Shown here: positions 24,378 to 32,703 of the stretch, piece after piece
Layout: each line of letters opens with the position of its first letter
How positions within the stretch are numbered: position 1 is the first letter of the stretch
Assembly: GCA_964402065.1 (NCBI GenBank)
Contig: CAYOAN010000005.1
Span: forward strand, 124,001 to 188,000
DNA: 64,000 nt
From: CAIWMF01 sp964402065
Lineage (GTDB): Bacteria; Verrucomicrobiota; Verrucomicrobiia; Chthoniobacterales; UBA6821
Reading direction: 5' to 3'
Program-made: the position numbers and the translations under genes
The notes under the pieces: generated by a model
Seen by the model: only the letters and a program-made list of their open reading frames with translations
What the model was told of the DNA's origin: nothing
Database searches by the model: none

Positions 24378-25037
24378 TTACTTTGCCTGATATTCAGTCG
24401 GATCATTTATTCCAGCAAGGTGGAACGCTTCACGGCGCTCTACGCAAGTCCCACAGAGCCCACAGTGCAGTTTTTCGCCTTTGTAGCATGACCATGTCTT
24501 AGCATAATCAACACCAAGTTCCATGCCGCGTTGAACAATGCCACTTTTGTTCATATTAATGAAGGGGCGAAGGATTTCTATTCGTGTATCGGTTCCTTCG
24601 CGTAAGGCATCACTCATTGATTTCAAAAATTCTTCACGACAATCAGCGTAAATGAAGTGATCACCTGTATGAGCTCCAATGACGATCCCTACCGCTCCAT
24701 GAGATTCTGCAAAACCTCCAGCAATGCCAAGCATGATGCCATTGCGAAAAGGAACAACAGTTTGTTTCATGTTGTCTGCTGCATAATGACCTTCAGGAAT
24801 TTCCTTGCCTGACTTGAGGAGATGTGAATGAAAGTAAGCATTCATGAAGTTTAACGGCAAGATGACATGAGGAATATCCAACTTGTGAGCATGATAAGCT
24901 GCCATAGGCAATTCTACATGATTATGTTTGGAGCCATAATCAAAGCTTAAACATGCTATAACTTCATGATTCTGATGCGTGTGATAGAGAGCTGTTGTAG
25001 AATCAAGACCACCGCTTAAAAGAACAACAGTCTTCAT
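24378..25037 (-). CDS. queC: 7-cyano-7-deazaguanine (preQ0) synthase
   Basis: QueC turns CDG plus ammonia into preQ0 with ATP. The PP-loop LLSGGLDSTTAL is at about 5-16, and the four-Cys zinc site appears as CYKGEKLHCGLCGTC near 184-198. The length of 219 is normal. The start overlaps the queF stop by one base (TAATG), so the two are translated in sequence from one message. Confidence 0.94.
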   Translation of the reverse strand: MKTVVLLSGGLDSTTALYHTHQNHEVIACLSFDYGSKHNHVELPMAAYHAHKLDIPHVILPLNFMNAYFHSHLLKSGKEIPEGHYAADNMKQTVVPFRNGIMLGIAGGFAESHGAVGIVIGAHTGDHFIYADCREEFLKSMSDALREGTDTRIEILRPFINMNKSGIVQRGMELGVDYAKTWSCYKGEKLHCGLCGTCVERREAFHLAGINDPTEYQAK

Positions 25038-25501
25038 TATTTCTTTTGGTAGCTAGCTTCAACGCGAAGGCCGATGCCACCTCGTGGTGTGAAATCTCCA
25101 ACAACTGTCATGCTACGAGGCTTAACAACTTGAACAAGATCATCCAAAATGCGATTGACGATGCTTTCTGCAAAGACGCCTTGATTGCGAAAAGAGCGTA
25201 GGTAAAGCTTTAACGCTTTGCTTTCAATACAACGATCTTTGGGAACATAACAAATGATGATGGTGGCGTAATCAGGCTGTCCTGTAATCGGGCACATCGA
25301 AGTGAACTCCTCCGTAGAAAAAGAGATTTTATATTGTCGGTTAGGAGCTGGACTGACAAAAGTTTCTAAGAGAGCTGTTGAAGGAACTTCTGCTTGAGGA
25401 AGAGAGCCAGAACCAAGTAGCGTAAGGCCTGTCGTATCGGAGACAAGCGGCTTGGAGGAGGTTTTTTTCTTGTAGGGGCGAAGAGAAGATTTTTTAGACA
25501 T
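25037..25501 (-). CDS. queF: NADPH-dependent 7-cyano-7-deazaguanine reductase
   Basis: QueF reduces the nitrile of preQ0 to the amine preQ1. FSTEEFTSMCPITGQPDY (about 60-77) includes the catalytic Cys that forms the thioimide, and the later ESKALKLYLRSFRNQG stretch is the family signature. At 154 residues it is the short, unimodular YkvM type. The N-terminal ~25 residues are basic and Ser/Lys-rich. First gene of the queF-queC pair; queE lies further down the same strand and queD is not in the window. Confidence 0.93.
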   Translation of the reverse strand: MSKKSSLRPYKKKTSSKPLVSDTTGLTLLGSGSLPQAEVPSTALLETFVSPAPNRQYKISFSTEEFTSMCPITGQPDYATIIICYVPKDRCIESKALKLYLRSFRNQGVFAESIVNRILDDLVQVVKPRSMTVVGDFTPRGGIGLRVEASYQKK

Positions 25502-25612
25502 GGATTAAAGGTTAAATGCTGAGAGCTAAGCGCGGAAGGATTTTCTCATGTTTTATTGACCAAGCTTCCAGTTGTCTTGCAGGCTAACTCAAGCTTTTTG
25601 TTCGCAAACTCT

Positions 25613-25751
25613 AGAGCGTTTTAAAAAATATGATAGCCGATGTAGTACCAGGAATGAGGAGCGCAGAAATGCAGTGTATATCTCATACTCGAGGCTTCAA
25701 GCACCGGAGTGACGCTGCAATACGCGGCTATAGAATTTTTTAACGTGCTCT
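25613..25751 (-). repeat. Element B, full-length inverted copy, supplying the hflX stop codon
   Basis: Compared with the copy at 31567, this is the reverse complement: it starts AGAGCGTTTTAAAAAATATG and ends with AATTTTTTAACGTGCTCT. The last 12 bases are the final codons and stop (AGA GCA CGT TAA on the minus strand) of hflX. The 25502-25612 spacer otherwise holds nothing clear. Confidence 0.85.
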
Positions 25752-26987
25752 AAATGCTGCCAGTCGTTGAGCGAGAGAGGTAGGAACGGAAGCTCTTACT
25801 ACAGCGATTTCATCTTCGTAATGGAGAGAAGAAACATGTCCGACCCGGTGAATTTCAGCCAGGAGTGCACTTGCTGCTGGGGGTAAGTGGTAAGAGTCTT
25901 CGACGCGCAACGAGGAAAGTTCTTGCTCTAGGCGGGTAAGAAACGTTTCTTTTCCTAATCCAAAACGAGCAGAAATGGCAATGCTATTAGGAAAGCGCAT
26001 CAATTCACGTTGAATAAGGTCAGGGTGCGGAAGGCGATCAATTTTATTAAAAATAAGGAGACATTGTTTATCGGCAGCCCCCAGTTCTTTTAAGATCGCA
26101 TTAACCGCATCGATTTGTTCGAGGTAATGAGGATGACTCAGGTCAACAACGTGTAATAAAAGATCGGCCAACTCAACTTCTTCTAGCGTTGCTTTAAAAG
26201 ATTCTACCAATGTGTGAGGAAGCTTGCGAATAAAGCCTACGGTGTCCGTGAGCAGAATTTTTTGGTGATTAGGAAGGACAAGTTGACGTGTCGTAGGATC
26301 TAATGTGGCAAAAAGAAGATCCTCTTCAAAGACAGCGGATCCTGTGAGGAGATTGAGAAGCGAAGATTTGCCTGCGTTAGTATAGCCGACAAGTGAAACA
26401 AGAGGCCATTGATGGCGAGAGCGTCCTTCACGCTGTGTTTGGCGAATTCTTCGAACGCTTTGAAGGTCTCCTTTTAAGCGAGCAATTCTTTCCTGTACAC
26501 GACGACGATCAACTTCAAGCTGTGTTTCACCAGGACCCCGTGTACCAATACCGCCGCTTTGTCGAGAAAGGTGCCCCCACATGCGCGTCAAGCGTGGGAG
26601 CAAATATTGCAACTGTGCTAGCTCTACTTGCAATCGGCCTTCACGAGTGCGAGCGCGAGCTGCAAAAATATCGAGAATTAATTGTGTGCGATCGATAACC
26701 TTTCGCTTACAGAGTAACTCTAAGTTACGTCCTTGTGCCGGGGTAAGTTCGTCATCAAAAATAATGGAGGTTGCTTTTTTTTCTTCGCAGAGCAGCGCAA
26801 GTTCTTCGGCTTTTCCTTTTCCAATGTAGTAAGGCGCTGTCGGGCGTTCTAGGCGTTGCGTAATCGTAGCAACAACCTCGGCTCCTGCGGTGAGAGAAAG
26901 TTGGCTCAGCTCTTCTAATGATTCCAAAAGCTCCCATCGAGCAATGCTGGGGCGTTCGAGGCCTACTAAAATTGTTTTTTCACTCAT
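25740..26987 (-). CDS. hflX: GTPase HflX
   Basis: HflX binds 50S subunits and splits or rescues stalled ribosomes. The GTPase motifs are GYTNAGKSS at about 201-209, DTVGFIRKLPH, NKIDRL near 305. The N-terminal domain carries TITQRLERPTAPYYIGKGK and the GPGETQLEVDRR linker, both diagnostic. I chose the ATG at 26987 (MSEKTILVGLERP; 415 residues); an upstream start at 27092 would add 35 residues that do not look conserved. The last codons and stop lie within element B. miaA is just upstream on the same strand, an order also found in enterobacteria (with hfq between). Confidence 0.92.
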   Translation of the reverse strand: MSEKTILVGLERPSIARWELLESLEELSQLSLTAGAEVVATITQRLERPTAPYYIGKGKAEELALLCEEKKATSIIFDDELTPAQGRNLELLCKRKVIDRTQLILDIFAARARTREGRLQVELAQLQYLLPRLTRMWGHLSRQSGGIGTRGPGETQLEVDRRRVQERIARLKGDLQSVRRIRQTQREGRSRHQWPLVSLVGYTNAGKSSLLNLLTGSAVFEEDLLFATLDPTTRQLVLPNHQKILLTDTVGFIRKLPHTLVESFKATLEEVELADLLLHVVDLSHPHYLEQIDAVNAILKELGAADKQCLLIFNKIDRLPHPDLIQRELMRFPNSIAISARFGLGKETFLTRLEQELSSLRVEDSYHLPPAASALLAEIHRVGHVSSLHYEDEIAVVRASVPTSLAQRLAAFRAR

Positions 26988-27112
26988 GAGATTTTTTAAA
27001 AACTCTACTTCTACTGGGAATAACTGAGTTGCTTTATATATTATTGTGCGCTCAGCCTCTCCCATCCAAGGCTTCAAACGCCTCCTCATCATAAGCGAGT
27101 TTTGAAAGAAGT

Positions 27113-28036
27113 CTAGTGAACCGCATGTTCTTCTGCAAGCAGCTGGAGAGCTTTTTCTGTTGCTTCTTCAAGAGAGGAAAAACAACTTAGGTTTAGCTCG
27201 GAAAAAGAATGTTGATTCCGAAACCAAGTCATTTGGCGTTTGGCGTAGCGTTTTGTTTTTTGAATGATCGTTTCCATCGTTTTTGAGAGCGATAACTCTC
27301 CTCGAAGATGGGCTTGAATTTCAGAAAGACCAAGCGTCATTGAGGCAGTGCGGCTCAGGGAACCAAGAGAAGCTACCTCTTGAAGGACGCCGCGTTCAAA
27401 CATGGAGTGTACATTTTTTTCGATGCGCTGATGCAGATCACCTCGATCGCGAGTCAAGAAAAGTCCTTGATGAGGAATGGTAGTAGAAATTTCTTTTTTC
27501 CAAATTTCAGCGAGTGGTTTTTTTGTGAGAAAAAGAATTTCCAAAACGCGTTCCACTCGTCGGCGATTATTGGTGTCAATTTGAGCCGCAGCATTTGAAT
27601 CGAGCTGGTTCAGTTGGACAAGTAATTCATGGTGAGAGCATGAAGCCAGTTGTGCTCGTAACTCGGAATCTGCTCGGGGAAGTGGATCAAGTGGAGAGAG
27701 CAGGGAGCGTAAGTAAAACCCAGTTCCTCCGACTAACAGAGCCGTTTTTTTTCGCTCTGCAATCTCATGAAGCAGTGGTAGCGCCATTGAACGATACCGC
27801 ATTGCATCGCATTCTTCAGTAGGGCTAAGCACTCCGATAAGATGCTGTGGAATTTCTTGGGAGGAAGTTTGCGCTGTTAAGATAGGCAGACCGCGATAAA
27901 GCTGGAAGGCATCAACTCCAATAATCTCTCCAGAAATCTGGCGAGCCATTTCAAGGGCCAGTGTTGATTTGCCAGCGGAAGTTGGGCCAACAATGGCTAA
28001 GACTGATGTGTGAAAGCTGGAGGTTGAAAATTTCAA
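27113..28036 (-). CDS. miaA: tRNA dimethylallyltransferase
   Basis: MiaA transfers dimethylallyl to A37 of tRNAs reading codons that begin with U. The P-loop GPTSAGKST is at about 17-25, DAFQLYRGLPILTAQ near 41 and VGGTGFYLRSLL near 102 match the family, as does the late KRYAKRQMTWFR. It has 307 residues, normal. hflX lies downstream on the same strand and is probably co-transcribed. MiaB is not in view. Confidence 0.94.
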   Translation of the reverse strand: MKFSTSSFHTSVLAIVGPTSAGKSTLALEMARQISGEIIGVDAFQLYRGLPILTAQTSSQEIPQHLIGVLSPTEECDAMRYRSMALPLLHEIAERKKTALLVGGTGFYLRSLLSPLDPLPRADSELRAQLASCSHHELLVQLNQLDSNAAAQIDTNNRRRVERVLEILFLTKKPLAEIWKKEISTTIPHQGLFLTRDRGDLHQRIEKNVHSMFERGVLQEVASLGSLSRTASMTLGLSEIQAHLRGELSLSKTMETIIQKTKRYAKRQMTWFRNQHSFSELNLSCFSSLEEATEKALQLLAEEHAVH

Positions 28037-28102
28037 TGCAATTCAACGGTGCAACGTGATCTTATTCCTTTGAAGGCAGTCATGCAAAAGATGGTCGATG
28101 TG

Positions 28103-28118
28103 AATTTAATACACTATA
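28103..28118. repeat. Solo terminal repeat of element A
   Basis: AATTTAATACACTATA is an exact match to the 16-base right terminal repeat of the copy at 32704-32868, with no other element sequence next to it. This could be an excision footprint, a relic or a regulatory site upstream of miaA. The surrounding spacer 28037-28234 holds nothing else clear. Confidence 0.6.
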
Positions 28119-28234
28119 AGAAGTTATAAAACAAAGTTTCATCGAACGTTCTTAGAGCTTTTATCACTTGCTCTCTACGCTGCCTGCTCCATTTCTGCCT
28201 CAGTAGAAAACCACGGCTGAGTGATGAGGAACGA

Positions 28235-28252
28235 GGCTCCTAATCTGGAGCC
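28235..28252 (-). terminator. Hairpin downstream of the RRM protein gene
   Basis: GGCTCC, six-base loop, GGAGCC form a compact stem between the RRM gene stop (28276) and miaA. The T-run on the minus-strand side is weak, so it may be an imperfect or bidirectional terminator. Confidence 0.3.
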
Positions 28253-28275
28253 CCTTTCCTAAATTTCAAGAGAGA

Positions 28276-28989
28276 CTAATACAAACTGCAAGATTCCTTG
28301 GACTCATTGGAATCATGTTGGCAGCAGTGGCCTTCATGACCTTTTTCAGTAGCAGTATTTTGTTCAGCTGTTTCTGCGTGGCAGTGATTTTCTTCTGAGC
28401 AGCAAGTCTCAGCTTCTTGAGCAGGAGCCGCAGAACGTTCTGAGCGCATCTCAGGCAGCGCTTTTGCACCACTAACAACTAATTTGCGGCCCATGTATTC
28501 TTTGTCGTGAAGCTCTTCAACAGCGCGTTTTGCTTCGTCAAGAGTTGTCATTTGAATAAAGCCGAAGCCTTTGGAACGATGCGTTTCGCGGTTAGCTACA
28601 AGTTCAACGTTTTGGACCTGACCAACACCGCTGAAAAGTTCAAAGAGATCACTTTCAGTAGCATCAAACGAAAGGTTGCCAATGTACAGACGAGGGCTTG
28701 TTACTTCTACACGTTCTGGTTTACGGCTTGTACGAGCCTTAGCAGGATGACGCTCTCTGCTAGCAGTAGAGCGGTTTTCACCAGATTTCGGAGTGTGTTT
28801 TTTGGTAGGTTTACTTTTACCAAGACCAATGAGGCCCAATAATTTTTTGAAGAACCCGACCTTTGGTGCCTTAGCAGGAGTTGCTGGAGTGGAATGTCCT
28901 GATTTTTTAGGAGCTCCGGAAGCTGGGCGACGACGACGTCCTCCTTGAGAACGAGGACCACGGCGAGAAGAAGAGTAATTGGATGACAT
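28276..28989 (-). CDS. RNA-binding protein: RRM with basic N-terminus and Cys/His-rich tail
   Basis: The 237-residue protein has three parts. Residues 1-98 are very basic and Ser/Gly/Arg/Lys-rich, like RG-type RNA-binding tails. Residues 99-175 form a single RRM with RNP2 LYIGNLSF (101-108) and RNP1 KGFGFIQM (140-147). The last ~60 residues are rich in Cys, His and Glu (CCSEENHCH and GHEGHCCQH), looking like a metal-binding region. Bacterial RRM proteins of this kind act as RNA chaperones, often cold-induced. The tail is unusual. It is flanked by long spacers, consistent with single-gene control. Confidence 0.85.
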   Translation of the reverse strand: MSSNYSSSRRGPRSQGGRRRRPASGAPKKSGHSTPATPAKAPKVGFFKKLLGLIGLGKSKPTKKHTPKSGENRSTASRERHPAKARTSRKPERVEVTSPRLYIGNLSFDATESDLFELFSGVGQVQNVELVANRETHRSKGFGFIQMTTLDEAKRAVEELHDKEYMGRKLVVSGAKALPEMRSERSAAPAQEAETCCSEENHCHAETAEQNTATEKGHEGHCCQHDSNESKESCSLY

Positions 28990-29459
28990 AATAAGTAAGG
29001 GAGTGAGAGAAGATCCTCATAAAAAGATCATCGAAATGATCAACGAACCAATCTTTTTTTATAGAGATTCTTCCAATGTTAATAATAAGTAAATTTTCAG
29101 GATGTTTGTTAAAGACAGTCTTTTGATTAAGGTTGCCTGAATGTTTCACCGTGATTTTGTTATGGCTTGCGAGAGCTTGATGCAGATTGGAGAAGACGTT
29201 GCTTGAGCTTGGAAGGGTATATGAAAATAGCCTTGCCCTCAAATTACTATCCGTCTCGTCTGGATCATGCTACGCGGCACCTCACGTGAATCACTGTAAA
29301 GACCGAACAACAAGTAGAACCAACTTTTATCGATAGAAAAGCTGATGGCATCAGTCAAATTCCTAAGCCTAAGGAAGCTATTCTCGATAAGCAGGTTTTA
29401 CTAACAAGGCCCGAAAGCGGGTCTTATGATGACGGAAAATGAATTTGGCGCAAGGAAAT
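28990..29459. other. 470-bp spacer with a short open frame that lacks a start codon
   Basis: No clear gene is found here. On the plus strand 29290-29442 is open for about 50 codons (reads ...QIPKPKEAILDKQVLL... to a TGA) but starts after a stop with no ATG or GTG; it may be a decayed gene end. A small hairpin AAGGCCCG-loop-CGGGTCTT lies at 29406-29425. The part near 28990-29020 is the 5' flank of the RRM gene. Confidence 0.35.
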
Positions 29460-29972
29460 TCAATTTTCAAAATAATAATTCAAGAGCTTCCATGCGACAT
29501 AAGTAAATACGATGCCTGCAGCTAGGCCACTACCGATACCTATTGAGGTAACAAGTAAGGGCGAGAGTCCGTAAGCAGCAGCATAAGAGCTTCCTTTAAC
29601 TGCCGCTACCGAAGCAACGGCAAGTCCGCAATATGTTGCAAACCCTTTGATATATTTACGCTCTATTGGATATTTTGTTGCAGGGAGAGAGTTGCTCGCT
29701 TGGAGAGGAACAGCGTTTGTAGGCACACCAGAAGCGTCACAAGAGAAACTGGTTGTTTGATAAGGGGGTAAAGGAGAGTTTGTTTCCTGAGAAGAGGTTT
29801 CATCTACAGTGGGGTCGTTAGAGTTAATAGGCTTCTCTTCGATTCCCTTGGATAAAATATTTTCTGATGAGGTGTCACTTTGTTGAAGAGGCTCTTGAGA
29901 ATAACTCAGCGCCATACTTGAGGTTACCGTAAGTAAGAGAGCGCACATCGAAAATAAAAAAATATTTTTCAT
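29460..29972 (-). CDS. Exported small membrane protein of unknown function
   Basis: This 170-residue protein has a signal peptide (about 1-22, MKNIFLFSMCALLL), then a Ser/Thr/Asn/Pro-rich acidic stretch (25-85), and two hydrophobic segments (about 112-130 and 137-163) close to the C-terminus. I do not recognise a family. The layout (signal, low-complexity acidic region, C-terminal anchor) resembles that of the 54-residue-repeat protein at 430, without the repeats. It starts five bases after the stop of the oxidase gene upstream of it on the same strand, so co-transcription is likely. Confidence 0.65.
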   Translation of the reverse strand: MKNIFLFSMCALLLTVTSSMALSYSQEPLQQSDTSSENILSKGIEEKPINSNDPTVDETSSQETNSPLPPYQTTSFSCDASGVPTNAVPLQASNSLPATKYPIERKYIKGFATYCGLAVASVAAVKGSSYAAAYGLSPLLVTSIGIGSGLAAGIVFTYVAWKLLNYYFEN

Positions 29973-29977
29973 AAAAA

Positions 29978-31387
29978 TTATACAAATTTCCCAGGGTTAA
30001 GAATGTTGTTTGGGTCTAAAGCTCTTTTTAGTTGAGTGTGAAGGTTTCGCACGGCAGGTGTCGTCGCTTGTTTCCACCAAGGAAGCTTGGCAAGTCCAAT
30101 TCCGTGTTCTCCAGTAATGCTGCCACCCCAATCGAGAACTTGAGTGAAAAGGAGGTTTAAGAATGTTTCAATGGTTGCCTTTTCTTCTCGTTGCTGTTCT
30201 TGGGAGACCATGATGTTGACGTGAATATTACCATCTCCTGCGTGCCCAAAACAAGCAATAGGAAAGCCGCTCTGAGCTTGTAGCTTTTCTGCAAAATCAA
30301 TGAGGTCCACAAGACGGCTCCGTGGAATAACAATATCTTCGTTGAGTTTGATGAGGCCAGTTGCTCGTAATGCCATAGAAAAAGAGCGACGCAAATTCCA
30401 TAGGCGATCGCATTCTTCAGGCGTGATGGCATGCTCAACTTGAATAGCTTTATTTTCTGCTAGCAATTTTTTGAGAGTAAGAGATTCACCTTTTATGCTT
30501 TCTACCTGACCGTCGATTTCAACAAGGAGATGCGCTGCACCAGGAGGGATGACATTTTTTATTTCAGAAGGAAGATCGCGACGTGCTGCCTCCAATGTAA
30601 AATGATCAGCGACTTCAATAGCAGCAGGAAGATAACCTGCATGAAAAATATTTTGTACAGCTGCGGCAGCCTCTCTCATTGTTGTAAATCCTGCAGACAG
30701 GGTGGCTCTGGCAGGTGGCATTGGAAGCAAACGTAGTGTGGCTTCAGTAATCACCCCAAGTAATCCCTCAGAGCCGATGAACATTCCAAGGAGATCAAAG
30801 CCTGTTTTGTTTTTGTGCGTACGGCCACCAAGACGCACCAGTGAACCATCTGCTAAAGCAACTTCTAATCCTAAAACATAATTTCGGGTAACACCATATT
30901 TGAGGCAGCGTGGTCCTCCAGCATTAGTGGCAATGTTTCCTCCGATACTACAATGCTCACGACTTGCAGGATCCGGCGGATAAAAAAGTCCTTTGGCTTC
31001 TGCGGCCTCTTGTAATTGACTTGTGATGACTGCAGGTTGAACTACGGCAACAAAGTCACCAGCGTGAACTTCTAAAATTTCATGGAGGCGTTCTGTAGAA
31101 AGCAAGATCCCTCCTGTTATAGGAACGCATCCGCCAACGTAGCCATAGCCAGCTCCCCGAGTGGTAACCGGAATATTGTTCTTGTTCGCATACGCCAAGA
31201 CCGCAGCAATTTCTTGGGCTGTGTTTGGTGCTACGGCAATGTCAGGAACTGCTGCTGCAAACCATTCATCTTTTCCTAGTAACGTGCGCCGATCTAGATC
31301 TTCAATAATAGAACTTGGATCACTTAGCAAGTTTAGCAAGTCATGCTTAAGTGTTTGAGTTGTTGTTTTGCTTGCGGAAAGACTCAT
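29978..31387 (-). CDS. FAD-linked oxidase, GlcD / D-lactate dehydrogenase type
   Basis: A flavoprotein of the VAO/PCMH superfamily that oxidises a 2-hydroxy acid, probably glycolate or D-lactate. The FAD-binding part shows TRGAGYGYVGGC near 59 and DPASREHCSIGGNIATNAGG near 138. The C-terminal FAD-oxidase domain shows CFGHAGDGNIHVN near 375 and the ITGEHGIGL motif near 430. At 469 residues it has typical GlcD length. GlcE and GlcF are absent here, so either a single-subunit enzyme or one with partners elsewhere. Confidence 0.88.
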   Translation of the reverse strand: MSLSASKTTTQTLKHDLLNLLSDPSSIIEDLDRRTLLGKDEWFAAAVPDIAVAPNTAQEIAAVLAYANKNNIPVTTRGAGYGYVGGCVPITGGILLSTERLHEILEVHAGDFVAVVQPAVITSQLQEAAEAKGLFYPPDPASREHCSIGGNIATNAGGPRCLKYGVTRNYVLGLEVALADGSLVRLGGRTHKNKTGFDLLGMFIGSEGLLGVITEATLRLLPMPPARATLSAGFTTMREAAAAVQNIFHAGYLPAAIEVADHFTLEAARRDLPSEIKNVIPPGAAHLLVEIDGQVESIKGESLTLKKLLAENKAIQVEHAITPEECDRLWNLRRSFSMALRATGLIKLNEDIVIPRSRLVDLIDFAEKLQAQSGFPIACFGHAGDGNIHVNIMVSQEQQREEKATIETFLNLLFTQVLDWGGSITGEHGIGLAKLPWWKQATTPAVRNLHTQLKRALDPNNILNPGKFV

Positions 31388-31453
31388 GAAGATAATGAAT
31401 AGCGTTTAATTTACTGAGGTGCGAAACAGCTCCTGCAAATTATGGATTCCCAA

Positions 31454-31540
31454 TGTAGCACATGAAATTGAAAAGGGGACGTCATATACTCGCTCTTTTT
31501 CTTACAAATTTATTTTCAAGTTGTTGTGTTACCTTTAAAC
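31454..31540 (+). repeat. Element A, degenerate left half
   Basis: GAAATTGAAAAGGGG and CTCGCTCTTTTTCTTAC align with the start and hairpin region of element A; the outer TAGTGTATT has decayed to TAGCACATG. It again stands 5' of an element B copy (31567). Confidence 0.5.
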
Positions 31541-31566
31541 AATGCTTCGAACTGTAGCCTTGTTTT

Positions 31567-31705
31567 AGAGCGTTTTAAAAAAATCTATAGCCGCGTATTG
31601 CGGCGTCACTCCGGTGGTTGAAGCCTCGAGTATAAGATATACACTGCGTTTTTGCGTTCCTCATTTCTGGCACTACATCGGCTATCATATTTTTTAAAAC
31701 GCTCT
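31567..31705 (+). repeat. Element B, full-length reference copy
   Basis: This is the best complete copy, 139 bp. Terminal arms are AGAGCGTTTTAAAAAAATCT and ATATTTTTTAAAACGCTCT, near-perfect inverted repeats. Inside, CTATAGCCG faces CGGCTATC, so the palindrome extends about 28 bases with few mismatches. The interior has GCCGCGTATTGCGGC (its own hairpin) and GCCTCGAGTAT. No open frame or transposase is present. Confidence 0.85.
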
Positions 31706-31865
31706 AAAAAAAATATCAGCACGTCTAATGTGCTATCAATTCGCAGAGATCGATGAGAGACAAAGCTCATCGGAGCACGGCAACTGAGTATTGGAAACAC
31801 TCAGTGGCGGGAGCAACGAAACAACGTAGCTCCTCGCCATCGCAGTAGAATGGGTGAGATACCCG

Positions 31866-32645
31866 TTACATTCCCATGATTTCGTAGCCACCGTCGACAT
31901 AAAGCACTTGACCGGTAATGCCACTGGCTCCATCACTTGCCAAAAAGACGCCGGTGTGACCGAGTTCTTCTGTTGTACAACTCCGTTGTAGTGGTGCATG
32001 AGCCTCATAATGCTTAATCATGGAAGAGAGTCCAGAAATACCACGTGCAGCCAAGGTTTGAACAGGGCCTGCGCTGATGCAATTAACGCGGATTTTTTTC
32101 TTTCCAAGGTCATAAGCAAGATAGCGTGTGCTTGCTTCAAGAGAAGCTTTAGCAACGCCCATGACATTATAGTGAGGCACAACTTTAGCGGCACCATAAT
32201 AACTCATCGCAACAATGCTCCCTCCATCAGTCATCATAGGAGCAGCTTCGCGAGCGAGTCCAATAAGTGAATAAGCGCTGATGTTGTGAGCCATTAAGAA
32301 AGCGTCACGAGAAGTGGTGATGAAGTCGTTTTCAAGAGCCTCTTTCGGAGCGAAAGCAACCGAATGAAGAAGGAGATCGATCTTAGGTGTATGCTCCCGA
32401 ACTTTTTCAAAAAAGGTTGCGATTTCTTGATCGCTAGAAACATCACAAGGTTGAAGGAAAACCTGAGATCCAAATTCTGCTGTCAATTCTTCTACATTTT
32501 CTTTGACTCGTTCTCCTTGATAGTTAAAGAAAAGCGTGGCTCCCGCTTGATGCCAGGCCTTTGCAATTGCCCAAGCAATACTCCGTTTGTTTGCTACACC
32601 AAATACGACACCGATTTTTCCTTTAAGAGGTTGTTGAGAATTCAT
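31866..32645 (-). CDS. fabI: Enoyl-[acyl-carrier-protein] reductase (NADH)
   Basis: FabI catalyses the last step of each fatty-acid elongation cycle. GVANKRSIAWAIA at 16-28 is the FabI-type cofactor loop. The catalytic residues fit: Tyr149, Tyr159 and Lys166, with the spacing of E. coli Tyr146/Tyr156/Lys163. The later ISAGPVQTLAARGI is diagnostic. Length 259. A single-gene unit flanked by element pairs A/B on both sides. Target of triclosan-type inhibitors in other species. Confidence 0.95.
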   Translation of the reverse strand: MNSQQPLKGKIGVVFGVANKRSIAWAIAKAWHQAGATLFFNYQGERVKENVEELTAEFGSQVFLQPCDVSSDQEIATFFEKVREHTPKIDLLLHSVAFAPKEALENDFITTSRDAFLMAHNISAYSLIGLAREAAPMMTDGGSIVAMSYYGAAKVVPHYNVMGVAKASLEASTRYLAYDLGKKKIRVNCISAGPVQTLAARGISGLSSMIKHYEAHAPLQRSCTTEELGHTGVFLASDGASGITGQVLYVDGGYEIMGM

Positions 32646-32703
32646 ACGAATATTGAAGCGAGAGAAGGAGGGTTATGTCACGAAAAAAAGAGGCCGTGGA
32701 CTA

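Noticed and set aside
26393..26829. Plus-strand open frames opposite hflX (101 and 82 codons)
   Set aside because: They are mirror frames of a well-supported gene and have no motif of their own.
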